A DNA stretch of 15,859 nucleotides. Origin: CAZFAT01 sp964517075 (GTDB taxonomy: Bacteria; Acidobacteriota; Vicinamibacteria; Vicinamibacterales; SCN-69-37). The notes beneath the pieces are model-generated. The model was given only the letters and a program-made list of their open reading frames with translations, ran no database searches and had not been told where the DNA came from. Positions 7,808-14,832 of the stretch are shown here, piece after piece. The translations under genes were made by a program, and so were the position numbers. Numbering within the stretch: the first letter of the stretch is position 1; every line of letters begins with the position of its first letter. The stretch is from contig CAZFAT010000263.1 of NCBI GenBank assembly GCA_964517075.1, forward strand, positions 1 through 15,859, in the 5' to 3' direction.

Positions 7808-8749
7808 ATGTCCACCCCCGGCCCGTCGGTCACCCTCGATCACGTGAGCGTTGCCTACGGCGCCAACCGGGCGCTGCGTGACGTGAGCGCGGTGCTGCCT
7901 GCGGGCGCGGTCGGTCTGCTCGGGCCGAACGGCGCCGGCAAGAGCACCATGCTCAAGGCCCTGCTGGGGTTCATTCCGCCCGAGCAGGGACGGCTCGAAG
8001 TGCTCGGGCTCGACGTGGCGACGCGCGCGCTCGATATCCGATCGCGCCTCGGCTACATGCCGGAGAGCGACAGCCACATTCCCGGCATGAACGCCGTGAC
8101 GTTCGTCGCCTACTGCGGCGAGCTGGGCGGCCTGCCCCGGGCCGACGCCATGCAGCGGGCCCACGAAGTGCTCTACTACGTCGGCCTCGGCGAGGCGCGC
8201 TACCGCGAGGTCGCCACCTACTCGACCGGGATGAAGCAGCGCATCAAGCTCGCCCAGGCGCTCGTGCACGATCCCGATCTGCTGTTTCTGGACGAGCCCA
8301 CCAACGGCATGGACCCCAAGGGGCGCGAGGAGATGCTCGCGCTCGTCCGTGACCTTGCCCACCACAAGGGCGTCAATCTCATCCTCTCGTCACACCTGCT
8401 GCCTGACGTCGAGTACACGTGCGACTTTGTCGTCGTGCTCGACAAGGGCGCCATCGCGGCGTCGGGCACCATCGACGACCTGAAGGGGCCCGCCGGGCGC
8501 GTGTTCGAAATCCGGGTGAAGGGCGATCGGGCCAGGTTCGTGACGAGCCTCGAGGGCGCGGGCCTCGAGTGTCACGAGGCCGATGACGACGTGATTCGAG
8601 TGTTCGTGCCGGGGCCGGCGCCGGAGCCGGGCGTGGACCAGCGCCGGGTCTGCGAGCTGGCGCGGCAGGCGGGCGTGCAGGTCCGTCACCTGCGCGCGAG
8701 TCTGCCGACCCTCGAGGACGTCTTCGCGCGCGCGATTGGCGAACGATGA
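7808..8749 (+). CDS. ABC transporter ATP-binding protein 1 (ABC-2/DrrA-like exporter)
   Basis: This 313-residue cytoplasmic ATPase would energise the membrane protein that follows. Walker A GPNGAGKST is at 39-47, the Q-loop region reads YMPESD (83-88), the signature is YSTGMKQR (138-145, the YSxGM form common in DrrA/Gld/NosF-type exporters instead of LSGGQ), Walker B is DLLFLDEP (157-164) and the H-loop His is H196. A C-terminal extension (about 215-313) fits the accessory domain of this class. The gene ends with ATGA, overlapping the permease start by 4 nt. It shares a 32-nt identical stretch over Walker A with the second ATPase gene (7916-7947 versus 9690-9721). The exported substrate is unknown. 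Confidence 0.93.
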   Translation: MSTPGPSVTLDHVSVAYGANRALRDVSAVLPAGAVGLLGPNGAGKSTMLKALLGFIPPEQGRLEVLGLDVATRALDIRSRLGYMPESDSHIPGMNAVTFVAYCGELGGLPRADAMQRAHEVLYYVGLGEARYREVATYSTGMKQRIKLAQALVHDPDLLFLDEPTNGMDPKGREEMLALVRDLAHHKGVNLILSSHLLPDVEYTCDFVVVLDKGAIAASGTIDDLKGPAGRVFEIRVKGDRARFVTSLEGAGLECHEADDDVIRVFVPGPAPEPGVDQRRVCELARQAGVQVRHLRASLPTLEDVFARAIGER

Positions 8750-9591
8750 CCCCGATTCACGACCAGACCTACCGGCGCTACGAGGGGCCTCGTCAGCCCA
8801 TCGGCCGCGGTTGGCTGGTCATCGCGCGGACGGGCGTCCGCGCCCTGTTGTCCTACAAGATCTTCGTCGGCGTCATGGTGCTGGCGTGGCTGCCCTTTCT
8901 CGTGCGCACCGTGCAGATTTATGCGGTCACGATGTATCCGCAGGCTCGTCAGGTGCTTCCGGTGGATCTGGCGATGTTCCGCAGCTTCGTCGAGTTCCAG
9001 GGCATCTTCGCGTTCTTTGTCACGGTGTACGTCGGCGCCGGGCTGATTGCGAACGACCGCCGCGCCAACGCGCTGCAGGTCTACCTCTCGAAGCCGCTCC
9101 TGCGATCGGAATACGTCGGCGGCAAGCTGGCGATTCTGGTCGTGTTCCTCCTCTGGGCCACGCTGCTGCCGGGCCTGCTGCTGATCCTCATGCAGGTGAT
9201 TCTGTCCGGCAGCTTCGAGTTCGTGCGCACGCAGCCCGTCGTGCTGCCGGCCGTGCTGCTCGCCTCGCTGATGCGCGTGCTGGTGGCGGCGTTCACGATG
9301 CTGGCGCTGTCGTCGCTCTCGAAGAGCGCACGGTATGTCGCGATGCTCTATGCGGGCGTGGTGTTCTTCAGCGAGGCGCTGTACCTCGTGCTGCGGCTCG
9401 TCACCGGATCCACGCGCGTGGCCTGGGTCTCGGTCACCGGCAACTTCAGCGTCGTGACGGATGCCATCTTCCGCCAGCCGCCGCGCTACGAGACGCCCGT
9501 GATCGTGTCGATCCTGGTGCTGGCGGGACTGGTCGCCCTGTCGATCTCCGTGCTCGAGCGCCGGGTGCGGGGCGTCGAGGTGGTGTCGTGA
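8746..9591 (+). CDS. ABC-2 type permease 1
   Basis: This 281-residue protein has six predicted membrane helices (about 37-57, 84-103, 128-152, 166-188, 197-218, 251-271). The LIANDRRANALQVYLSKPL segment (100-118) is the amphipathic coupling stretch typical of ABC-2 export permeases. The roughly 35-residue cytoplasmic N-terminus is polar, with YRRYEG near the start. It is encoded between two ATPases, overlapping each by 4 nt (ATGA at the 5' end, GTGA at the 3' end). It most likely pairs with the upstream ATPase. There is no substrate clue in the sequence. Confidence 0.9.
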   Translation: MTPIHDQTYRRYEGPRQPIGRGWLVIARTGVRALLSYKIFVGVMVLAWLPFLVRTVQIYAVTMYPQARQVLPVDLAMFRSFVEFQGIFAFFVTVYVGAGLIANDRRANALQVYLSKPLLRSEYVGGKLAILVVFLLWATLLPGLLLILMQVILSGSFEFVRTQPVVLPAVLLASLMRVLVAAFTMLALSSLSKSARYVAMLYAGVVFFSEALYLVLRLVTGSTRVAWVSVTGNFSVVTDAIFRQPPRYETPVIVSILVLAGLVALSISVLERRVRGVEVVS

Positions 9592-10514
9592 GCGAGGCCG
9601 TGCTGGCCACCGAACACCTGTCCAAGTGGTACGGGCAGGTGAGCGGACTGAACGACGTGACCGTGCGCGTGCCGCCCGGCATCACGGGCCTGCTCGGGCC
9701 GAACGGCGCCGGCAAGAGCACGTTCATGAAGCTCATCACCGGCCAGCTCAAGCCGAGCAAGGGGCGGGTCGAGGTCTTCGGGGCGCCGATCTGGGGCCAC
9801 CCCGCGCAGTACCGCCGCATCGGCTTCTGTCCCGAGCAGGATGCGTTCTACGACCGGATGACCGGGCTCGACTGGGTCACCGCGCTCGCCGGTCTGCACG
9901 GCCTCGACCCGGCCGCCGCGCGCCTGGCCGCCATGCGCGCGCTGGCCGCCGTGGACCTCGAGGCTGTCGCGGGCAAACGCATCGGCGCCTACAGCAAGGG
10001 CATGCGCCAGCGCGTGAAGCTCGCGCAGGCCATCGCGCACGATCCCGAGCTGCTCATCCTCGACGAGCCGCTCTCGGGCATGGATCCCGTCGGGCGCCGC
10101 CGGACGATGCGCATGATTCGGGACTGGGCGCGGCAGGGCAAGAGCGTCCTCGTGTCGAGCCACATCCTGCACGAGATCGAGCTGATGACGTCGAACATCC
10201 TGCTCATCAACAACGGCCGGATCCTCGCCGAAGGCAACGTGCACCAGATTCGCGACCTGATTGACGAGCATCCCCACACGGTCCACATCCGCGCGGCGGA
10301 TCCGCGCGCGCTGGCGCGCGAGTTCCTGACCCACGCCGACGTCCTCAGTCTCCGCTTCGAGCCCGGCGCCGTCATCGTCGAGACCGGCCGGCCGGACGAT
10401 TTCTACCTGCGGCTCACCGAACTGGTGGCCGAGGGCGCCTGCGGACCGGTCGAGGAGCTGACCTCGCCGGACGACAACCTGCAGGCCGTCTTCAAGTATC
10501 TGGTCAAGAACTGA
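9588..10514 (+). CDS. ABC transporter ATP-binding protein 2 (NosF/DrrA-like)
   Basis: This 308-residue ATPase starts at GTG 9588 within the GTGA overlap with the permease stop; GAGG at 9577-9580 gives a Shine-Dalgarno 7 nt upstream. The frame is open much further upstream, but only this start opens the first strand (AVLATEHLSKWYG). Walker A GPNGAGKST is at 37-45, the Q-loop region reads CPEQD (81-85), the signature is YSKGMRQR (135-142), Walker B is ELLILDEP (154-161) and the H-loop His is H192. The YSKGMRQRVKLAQ run resembles NosF-type and other ABC-2 ATPases. The C-terminal 100 residues include a domain ending in LQAVFKYLVKN. It precedes the second permease by 7 nt and is probably its partner. 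Confidence 0.93.
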   Translation: MSEAVLATEHLSKWYGQVSGLNDVTVRVPPGITGLLGPNGAGKSTFMKLITGQLKPSKGRVEVFGAPIWGHPAQYRRIGFCPEQDAFYDRMTGLDWVTALAGLHGLDPAAARLAAMRALAAVDLEAVAGKRIGAYSKGMRQRVKLAQAIAHDPELLILDEPLSGMDPVGRRRTMRMIRDWARQGKSVLVSSHILHEIELMTSNILLINNGRILAEGNVHQIRDLIDEHPHTVHIRAADPRALAREFLTHADVLSLRFEPGAVIVETGRPDDFYLRLTELVAEGACGPVEELTSPDDNLQAVFKYLVKN

Positions 10515-10521
10515 GCGCGCC

Positions 10522-11358
10522 ATGGCCGATTCCGCCGACCCCCCTGCGCCGATCCGTCTGAGCTCGACCGCGGCGGCGCTGCGGATTTTCGATCTATCGG
10601 TCACCCAGATGCTCTGGTCCCGCCGGACCATCTTCATGGCGCTCGTCGTCGGCGTGCCCGTGGTCGTGGCGGCGCTGGTGCGCGTCCTCGTGATGCTGGG
10701 CGCCCCACTCGACCGCACGCTCGCCGGGCCCGCCATCTTCGGGCTGATGGTGTGGGCCTTCTTCGTCCACTTCAGCGTGCCGGTGCTGGCGGCGTTCTAC
10801 GGGACGTCGCTGATTGCCGACGAGGTCGAGGACAAGACGCTGACGTATCTCTTTACGCGGCCGATTCCCCGCGGCGCCATCCTGGTGGGCAAGTATCTCA
10901 GCTACCTGGCCTGCACGGTGTGCGTCGTGCTGCCGTCGGTCGTGCTCGTGTGGCTGCTGATCGTGCCGATCCGGGGCAGCCTGGGCGCGGGCTTCCCGGA
11001 TCTGCTCCGGGATCTCGGCCTGCTGGCGCTCGGGCTCGCGGTGTACGGCGCCGTGTTCGCGCTGGTCGGCGCCGTGCTCAAGCGTCCGTTATTGTTCGGG
11101 TTGGGGTTCATCTTCGGGTGGGAACTGCTCGTGCTCGCCATGCCGGGCTATCTCAAGCGGCTGACCGTGGCCTACTACCTCGAAGGTCTGGTCCCGCACG
11201 CTCTGCCGGGTGACTCCGCCATCCGGCTGGTCCAGGCCATCTTCCAGGACCGGCCGACCGTGGCGACCAGCCTCGTCTCGATGACCGTCATCGCCCTCGT
11301 CGCCCTCTGGCTCGCCGCCCGAGCCGTGTCCAGAAGGGAATATGTCCTTGAGCAATGA
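10522..11358 (+). CDS. ABC-2 type permease 2
   Basis: This 278-residue protein has six predicted helices (about 37-60, 70-95, 122-150, 161-184, 189-207, 247-267). LIADEVEDKTLTYLFTRPI (97-115) is the conserved cytoplasmic stretch of ABC-2/NosY-like permeases, aligning with LIANDRRANALQVYLSKPL in permease 1. So the two permeases are related but well diverged. The gene lies 7 nt after the second ATPase and closes the four-gene exporter locus. The final REYVLEQ tail is cytoplasmic. The locus may make two exporters or one heteromeric complex; the sequence does not decide. Confidence 0.9.
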   Translation: MADSADPPAPIRLSSTAAALRIFDLSVTQMLWSRRTIFMALVVGVPVVVAALVRVLVMLGAPLDRTLAGPAIFGLMVWAFFVHFSVPVLAAFYGTSLIADEVEDKTLTYLFTRPIPRGAILVGKYLSYLACTVCVVLPSVVLVWLLIVPIRGSLGAGFPDLLRDLGLLALGLAVYGAVFALVGAVLKRPLLFGLGFIFGWELLVLAMPGYLKRLTVAYYLEGLVPHALPGDSAIRLVQAIFQDRPTVATSLVSMTVIALVALWLAARAVSRREYVLEQ

Positions 11359-11368
11359 ATGGGGACAG

Positions 11369-11383
11369 TGACTCGGCGGGTCA
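11369..11383 (+). other. Short hairpin just after the ABC locus
   Basis: TGACTC, loop GGC, GGGTCA: a six-pair stem including one G-T wobble, 10 nt after the permease stop. No T-run follows, so a terminator role is only possible. The 208 nt between the permease and the next gene (11359-11566) is more AT-rich than its neighbours and also holds a heptamer repeat and a promoter. Confidence 0.25.
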
Positions 11384-11410
11384 ATGTAGGGATGATTTGT
11401 TAATCGCTTC

Positions 11411-11456
11411 ATTGATGATTGATTGGGGATTGATGATTGGCCGATTGAGGATTGAG
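11411..11456. repeat. Intergenic ATTGA heptamer-type repeat
   Basis: ATTGATGATTG occurs at 11411-11421 and again at 11429-11439 (18 nt apart), followed by tandem GATTGAG at 11443-11449 and 11450-11456. The period is mostly 7 nt. The composition is unlike the GC-rich coding DNA around it. It resembles short interspersed noncoding repeats rather than a gene. Confidence 0.6.
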
Positions 11457-11521
11457 AGCCTTCGGGTCCAGCCTGGTCTGGCCCAGCGCGGCGCGTGGGC
11501 GGAGTTCGTGCAGGATCCAGT

Positions 11522-11548
11522 GAACCTCGCCTCCGGCGAGCCCGTATA
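11522..11548 (+). promoter_or_regulatory. Promoter of the anchored unknown protein (ECF-like two-block motif, also TATAAT)
   Basis: GAACCT (11522-11527), 15 nt spacer, CGTATA (11543-11548), identical in both blocks and spacing to 7754-7780. The -10 region also reads as a perfect TATAAT at 11545-11550, so a housekeeping sigma is possible; its -35 would then be poor. The ATG at 11567 follows, with GAGG at 11557-11560 spaced 6 nt before it. Confidence 0.5.
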
Positions 11549-11566
11549 ATCCTACTGAGGTCCTCT

Positions 11567-12544
11567 ATGCACGCTCGGACGCGCTACTTCTTCGTGGGGT
11601 CGGCGTTGATTGTGGTCGTCGGGCTGTGTGCCGGCCTGGTGGCGTACTACAGTGGCAACCTGCCCCTACGGGCCTCCACGATTGGCCCGGCGGAGCTCAG
11701 CTACCTCCCGGCCGGGACGAGCGGCGTCGCGTTCGCCAATGTCCGCGAGATCATGAGTTCCGAGTTCCGGCGCAAGCTGAGCGGCGTCCTGCCGGCCGGC
11801 CACGGCAAGCAGCAGTTGCTCGCCGAAACCGGCATCGACATCGAGCAGGACATCGACTCGGTGCTGGCCGGCATTCAGAGCGGCCAGTCGCCCGAAGTGC
11901 CGGTGGTGCTGCTGCGGGGCCGGTTTGACGCGGCGAGGATTCAGAGCGTGGCGACGTCGCGCGGCGCCACCGCCGAGCAGCATCAGGGCCGCACCGTCCT
12001 CGTTTTCCAGCATGGGAATCAGACCAACCCGGCCCTGGCATTTCTCGAGCCCGGCCTCATCGCGCTGGGCGATGCCGCCGCCCTGCGCCGGGCCATCGAC
12101 ACGTCGGTCGCCAGCACGAGCGTGGTCGACCAGCCGGAATTGATGAAGCTGGTCGCCGACGTCAACGGCGCGGGGAATGCGTGGGTGATTGGCCGGCTCG
12201 ACACGCTGTCGGACCATCAGGCCGTGCCCGATCAGATCGCCCGCATGCTGCCGAACGTGCAGTGGGTGAGCGCGAGCTTTGATGTCGGCCAGGCCGTGAT
12301 CGGCCGCGTTCGCGCGGAAGCCGCCGACGCCGCCGCCGGCGAAGAGCTGCGGTCCGTGGTCAACGGCGCCGTGGCGGCTGGCCGCCTCGTGACGGCCAAC
12401 GACGCGCGACTGGCCGCCGTGCTCAACTCCATCCAGACCGGCGGCTCCGGCGCGACCGTCGAAGTCTCCTTCACCGTGCCGCCCGAGATGCTCGACCTGA
12501 TCCATGCTCCAGGCGTCCGCGTCCCGGCGCCCGAGACGAAGTAA
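11567..12544 (+). CDS. Membrane-anchored extracytoplasmic protein of unknown function
   Basis: This 325-residue protein has an N-terminal anchor: MHARTRYF is basic and a single hydrophobic helix spans about 8-28. C21 does not sit in a good lipobox (GLC), so it is probably an uncleaved signal anchor. The rest should face the periplasm. It has alternating strand/helix character, starting YLPAGTSGVAFANVREIMSS (46-65) and ending in a Pro-rich VRVPAPETK. The opening loosely recalls DUF3352-like proteins, where a LPADT..FV-type strand begins the domain, but I cannot confirm that. No catalytic motif is visible. The start is chosen for the GAGG site 6 nt upstream and the -10 TATAAT. It is transcribed alone, between the ABC locus and the thiolase, each separated by repeat-bearing spacers. 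Confidence 0.8.
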   Translation: MHARTRYFFVGSALIVVVGLCAGLVAYYSGNLPLRASTIGPAELSYLPAGTSGVAFANVREIMSSEFRRKLSGVLPAGHGKQQLLAETGIDIEQDIDSVLAGIQSGQSPEVPVVLLRGRFDAARIQSVATSRGATAEQHQGRTVLVFQHGNQTNPALAFLEPGLIALGDAAALRRAIDTSVASTSVVDQPELMKLVADVNGAGNAWVIGRLDTLSDHQAVPDQIARMLPNVQWVSASFDVGQAVIGRVRAEAADAAAGEELRSVVNGAVAAGRLVTANDARLAAVLNSIQTGGSGATVEVSFTVPPEMLDLIHAPGVRVPAPETK

Positions 12545-12548
12545 CCCG

Positions 12549-12569
12549 CCGACGCGCTTCGCGCGCCGG
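12549..12569 (+). terminator. GC-rich hairpin after the anchored unknown protein
   Basis: CCG-A-CGCGC, loop TTC, GCGCG-C-CGG: eight pairs with one A/C mismatch, beginning 5 nt after the stop codon. No T-run follows, so it may be a rho-independent-like stop of weak form or an mRNA 3'-end stabiliser. Confidence 0.45.
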
Positions 12570-12615
12570 CCCGGCGGCGACGCTCGACGTTCAGATCTTC
12601 GAACTTTGTTGGACT

Positions 12616-12641
12616 CCTTTCGTACCCTCGTACCTTCGTTC
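12616..12641. repeat. TCGTACC short repeat upstream of the thiolase
   Basis: TCGTACC at 12620-12626 and 12628-12634, followed by the variant TTCGTTC at 12635-12641. On the minus strand this reads as ACGAAGG/TACGAGG/TACGAAAGG units. It is low-complexity, 7-8 nt periodic and noncoding, lying in the 133 nt spacer before the thiolase gene. Confidence 0.5.
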
Positions 12642-12648
12642 TTGAGGA

Positions 12649-12654
12649 TATGAT
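12649..12654 (+). promoter_or_regulatory. Candidate -10 element for the thiolase operon
   Basis: TATGAT lies 23 nt before the GTG at 12678. No good -35 is found at 16-18 nt. Further upstream GAACTT (12601-12606) and CGTACC (12621-12626), 14 nt apart, loosely echo the GAACCT-N15-CGTATA pair, but that CGTACC is part of the repeat. Confidence 0.35.
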
Positions 12655-12677
12655 CCCGTCCGGGCAGGAGCGGGGCG

Positions 12678-13856
12678 GTGACAGATATCTTCATCATCGG
12701 CGGCGCGCGGACACCGATGACCCGTCACGGCGGCGCGCTCAAGGATGTGTCGGCCATCGACCTCGGCGCCGTCGCCGCGCGCGCATCCTTCGAATGGACG
12801 GGCGTCCAGCCCGACTGGATCGATCACACCGTCATCGGTAACGTCCTGCAGACCAGCAGCGACGCGGTGTACTGCGCCCGGCATGTCGCGCTGAAGGCCG
12901 GCGTGCCGATCGAAGTACCCGCGCTGACCGTCAACCGCGTGTGCGGGTCCGGCATCCAGGCCGCCATCAGCGGCGCCCAGATGCTGCAGCTCGGCGAGGC
13001 CGATCTCGTGCTCACAGGCGGTGTCGAGAGCATGAGCCAGGCGCCGCACGTCATTCGCGGCCTCCGCTCCGGGCTGCGCCTCGGCCAGGGCCGGCTCGAG
13101 GACTCGCTCTACGACGCGCTCCTCGATTCCTACTGCGGCCTCTACATGGCGCAAGCCGCCGAGCAGTGCGCGACGAAGTATCAGATCTCGCGCGACGCCC
13201 AGGACGCTTGCGCGCTGCGCAGCCAGCAACTGGCGGCCGAGGCCTGGGCCAGCGGCCGCCTCGCCGCGGAAGTGACGCCGGTGGAGTGGACCACGCCCAA
13301 GGGTCCCGTGTCCGTGTCGCGCGATGACCATCTCCGGCCAGACACCACAGCCGAGAAACTGGCCGCCCTCATGCCGGCGTTTTCGCCGACCGGCACCGTG
13401 ACGGCCGGCAACGCGAGCGGGATCGTGGACGGCGGCGCCGCGCTGATTCTGGCGTCGGCCCGCGCGGTCAACGATCGATCGCTCCGTCCCATCGGCCGGC
13501 TCGTCGCCTGGGCGACGGTTGGCGTCGACCCGGCCTTCATGGGGATGGGGCCGGCGCCGGCGACGCGCAAGGCACTGCTCGCCGCGGGTCTTGCGCTGGA
13601 TCAGATCGACCTCATTGAGGTCAACGAGGCCTTTGCGGGTCAGTATCTGGCCGTTGAAGCCGAGCTGGGCCTCGATCGGACGCGCACCAACGTGAATGGC
13701 GGCGCCATCGCGCTCGGGCATCCGCTCGGGATGACCGGCACGCGCCTGCTGCTGACCTTGACGCTCGAGCTCGGCCGGCGCGGCCAGCGCTACGGTCTTG
13801 CGACGGCCTGCATCGGCGGCGGGCAGGGGATCGCCGCCATCGTCGAGCGGATCTGA
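12678..13856 (+). CDS. Acetyl-CoA C-acetyltransferase (thiolase)
   Basis: This 392-residue thiolase condenses two acetyl-CoA to acetoacetyl-CoA or runs the reverse cleavage. The nucleophile is C89 in VNRVCGSGIQA. NEAFA (316-320), GGAIALGHPLGMTG (341-354, H348) and CIGGGQG (378-384, C378) complete the active site. GGVESMS (114-120) is also typical. The length equals that of biosynthetic thiolases (AtoB/ThlA/PhaA), and the short middle loop favours short-chain substrates. The start is GTG with AGGAG at 12666-12670, 7 nt upstream. The 3-hydroxyacyl-CoA dehydrogenase gene begins 9 nt after the stop, so the two form an operon giving acetyl-CoA to 3-hydroxybutyryl-CoA. No crotonase, butyryl-CoA dehydrogenase or PHB synthase is present in the window. 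The physiological direction is therefore not determined. Confidence 0.93.
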   Translation: MTDIFIIGGARTPMTRHGGALKDVSAIDLGAVAARASFEWTGVQPDWIDHTVIGNVLQTSSDAVYCARHVALKAGVPIEVPALTVNRVCGSGIQAAISGAQMLQLGEADLVLTGGVESMSQAPHVIRGLRSGLRLGQGRLEDSLYDALLDSYCGLYMAQAAEQCATKYQISRDAQDACALRSQQLAAEAWASGRLAAEVTPVEWTTPKGPVSVSRDDHLRPDTTAEKLAALMPAFSPTGTVTAGNASGIVDGGAALILASARAVNDRSLRPIGRLVAWATVGVDPAFMGMGPAPATRKALLAAGLALDQIDLIEVNEAFAGQYLAVEAELGLDRTRTNVNGGAIALGHPLGMTGTRLLLTLTLELGRRGQRYGLATACIGGGQGIAAIVERI

Positions 13857-13865
13857 GCCATTCCG

Positions 13866-14714
13866 GTGCCGATCCAGACCGTGGGCGTCCTCGGCTGCGG
13901 CCTGATGGGATCGGGCATCGCGCAGGTATCGGGCGCGGCCGGCTGCCGCACCATCGTGCGCGAGATCGATCAGCGGCGCCTCGACGACGGGCTGGCGCGC
14001 ATCCGCCGGTTCCTGGACGACGGCGTCGCCAAGGGCAAGGTGACGGCCGACGCCCGTGATGCCACGCTCGGCCGGATTGCCGGCACGACGGGCGTCGAGG
14101 AGTTCGCCGCCTGCGATCTGGTCATCGAAGCGGTGTCCGAGGATGTGGCTGCGAAAGCGGCCGCCTATCAGGCCGTCGAGCCCGTGCTCGCCGAGCGCGC
14201 CATTCTCGCGTCCAACACGTCATCGATCGGGATCACGGAGCTCGCGATGCGGACGCGCCGGCCGGATCGGTTCGGCGGGCTGCACTTTTTCAATCCGGTG
14301 CCACTGATGAGGCTCGTCGAGATCACGCGCGGTCTCACGACGAGCGAGGCGACGTTCGGGACGCTGGTGGACTTCGCCCGGCAGGTGGGGAAAGAGCCCG
14401 TCATCGCTCCCGATCAGCCCGGCTTCATCGTCAATCGTCTGCTCATTCCGTATCTGCTCAATGCGGTGCGCTGTCTCGAGCAGGGTCTGGCCACGCGCGA
14501 GGACATCGACAAGGCGATGGCGCTGGGCTGCGGCCATCCGATGGGGCCACTGGCGCTCATCGACTTCATCGGTGCGGACACGACCTACGCGATCGCGAAC
14601 ATCATGTTCGACGAGTTTCGGGATCCGGCGTTCGCGGCGCCACCGCTCCTGAAGCGCATGGTGCTGGCCGGGAGGCTCGGGCGGAAGAGCGGGGAAGGGT
14701 TCTACCGCTACTGA
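13866..14714 (+). CDS. hbd: 3-hydroxybutyryl-CoA dehydrogenase
   Basis: This 282-residue single-function enzyme interconverts acetoacetyl-CoA and 3-hydroxybutyryl-CoA with NAD(P)H. The Rossmann motif GCGLMGSG is at 10-17, and the acidic E33/D35 after the second strand favours NAD. IEAVSE is at 87-92 and SNTSSI at 116-121. HFFNPVPLM (140-148) holds the catalytic H140 and N143, with partner E152. GFIVNRLL and GHPMGPLALIDFIGAD belong to the C-terminal helical dimerisation domain, and GRKSGEGFYRY is the family's usual C-terminus. The length is typical (about 282). The start is GTG with only a weak Shine-Dalgarno, 9 nt after the thiolase stop. It is a standalone dehydrogenase, not a FadB fusion. 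A hairpin follows 6 nt after the stop. Confidence 0.94.
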   Translation: MPIQTVGVLGCGLMGSGIAQVSGAAGCRTIVREIDQRRLDDGLARIRRFLDDGVAKGKVTADARDATLGRIAGTTGVEEFAACDLVIEAVSEDVAAKAAAYQAVEPVLAERAILASNTSSIGITELAMRTRRPDRFGGLHFFNPVPLMRLVEITRGLTTSEATFGTLVDFARQVGKEPVIAPDQPGFIVNRLLIPYLLNAVRCLEQGLATREDIDKAMALGCGHPMGPLALIDFIGADTTYAIANIMFDEFRDPAFAAPPLLKRMVLAGRLGRKSGEGFYRY

Positions 14715-14720
14715 GGCGCG

Positions 14721-14747
14721 ACGTCCCCTGCGCACGTCAGGGGATGT
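14721..14747 (+). terminator. Strong hairpin after the thiolase-dehydrogenase operon
   Basis: ACGTCCCCTG (14721-14730), 7-nt loop, CAGGGGATGT (14738-14747): a ten-pair stem with a single G-T wobble, beginning 6 nt after the hbd stop. No T-tract follows. Its place at an operon end makes a terminator or 3'-end role likely. The rest of the 118 nt spacer to the next gene shows no clear promoter. Confidence 0.55.
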
Positions 14748-14832
14748 AGCGCTCCAGCGGCCGGACGGTTCGTTGTCCCCGGCGCACCTATTGCACAACC
14801 GCCCGGCAGGTCGACTCACGAGGGGGCGGCGA

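Noticed and set aside
11355..11549. 64-codon open frame starting ATGA at the end of the second permease gene.
   Set aside because: It runs through the heptamer repeat and the promoter of the next gene, shows no protein-like pattern and has no ribosome site.
14773..14832. TTG-initiated 20-residue extension of the aldo/keto reductase.
   Set aside because: It is Arg-rich and unlike the family, whereas the ATG at 14833 has a strong GAGGGGG site 6 nt upstream.
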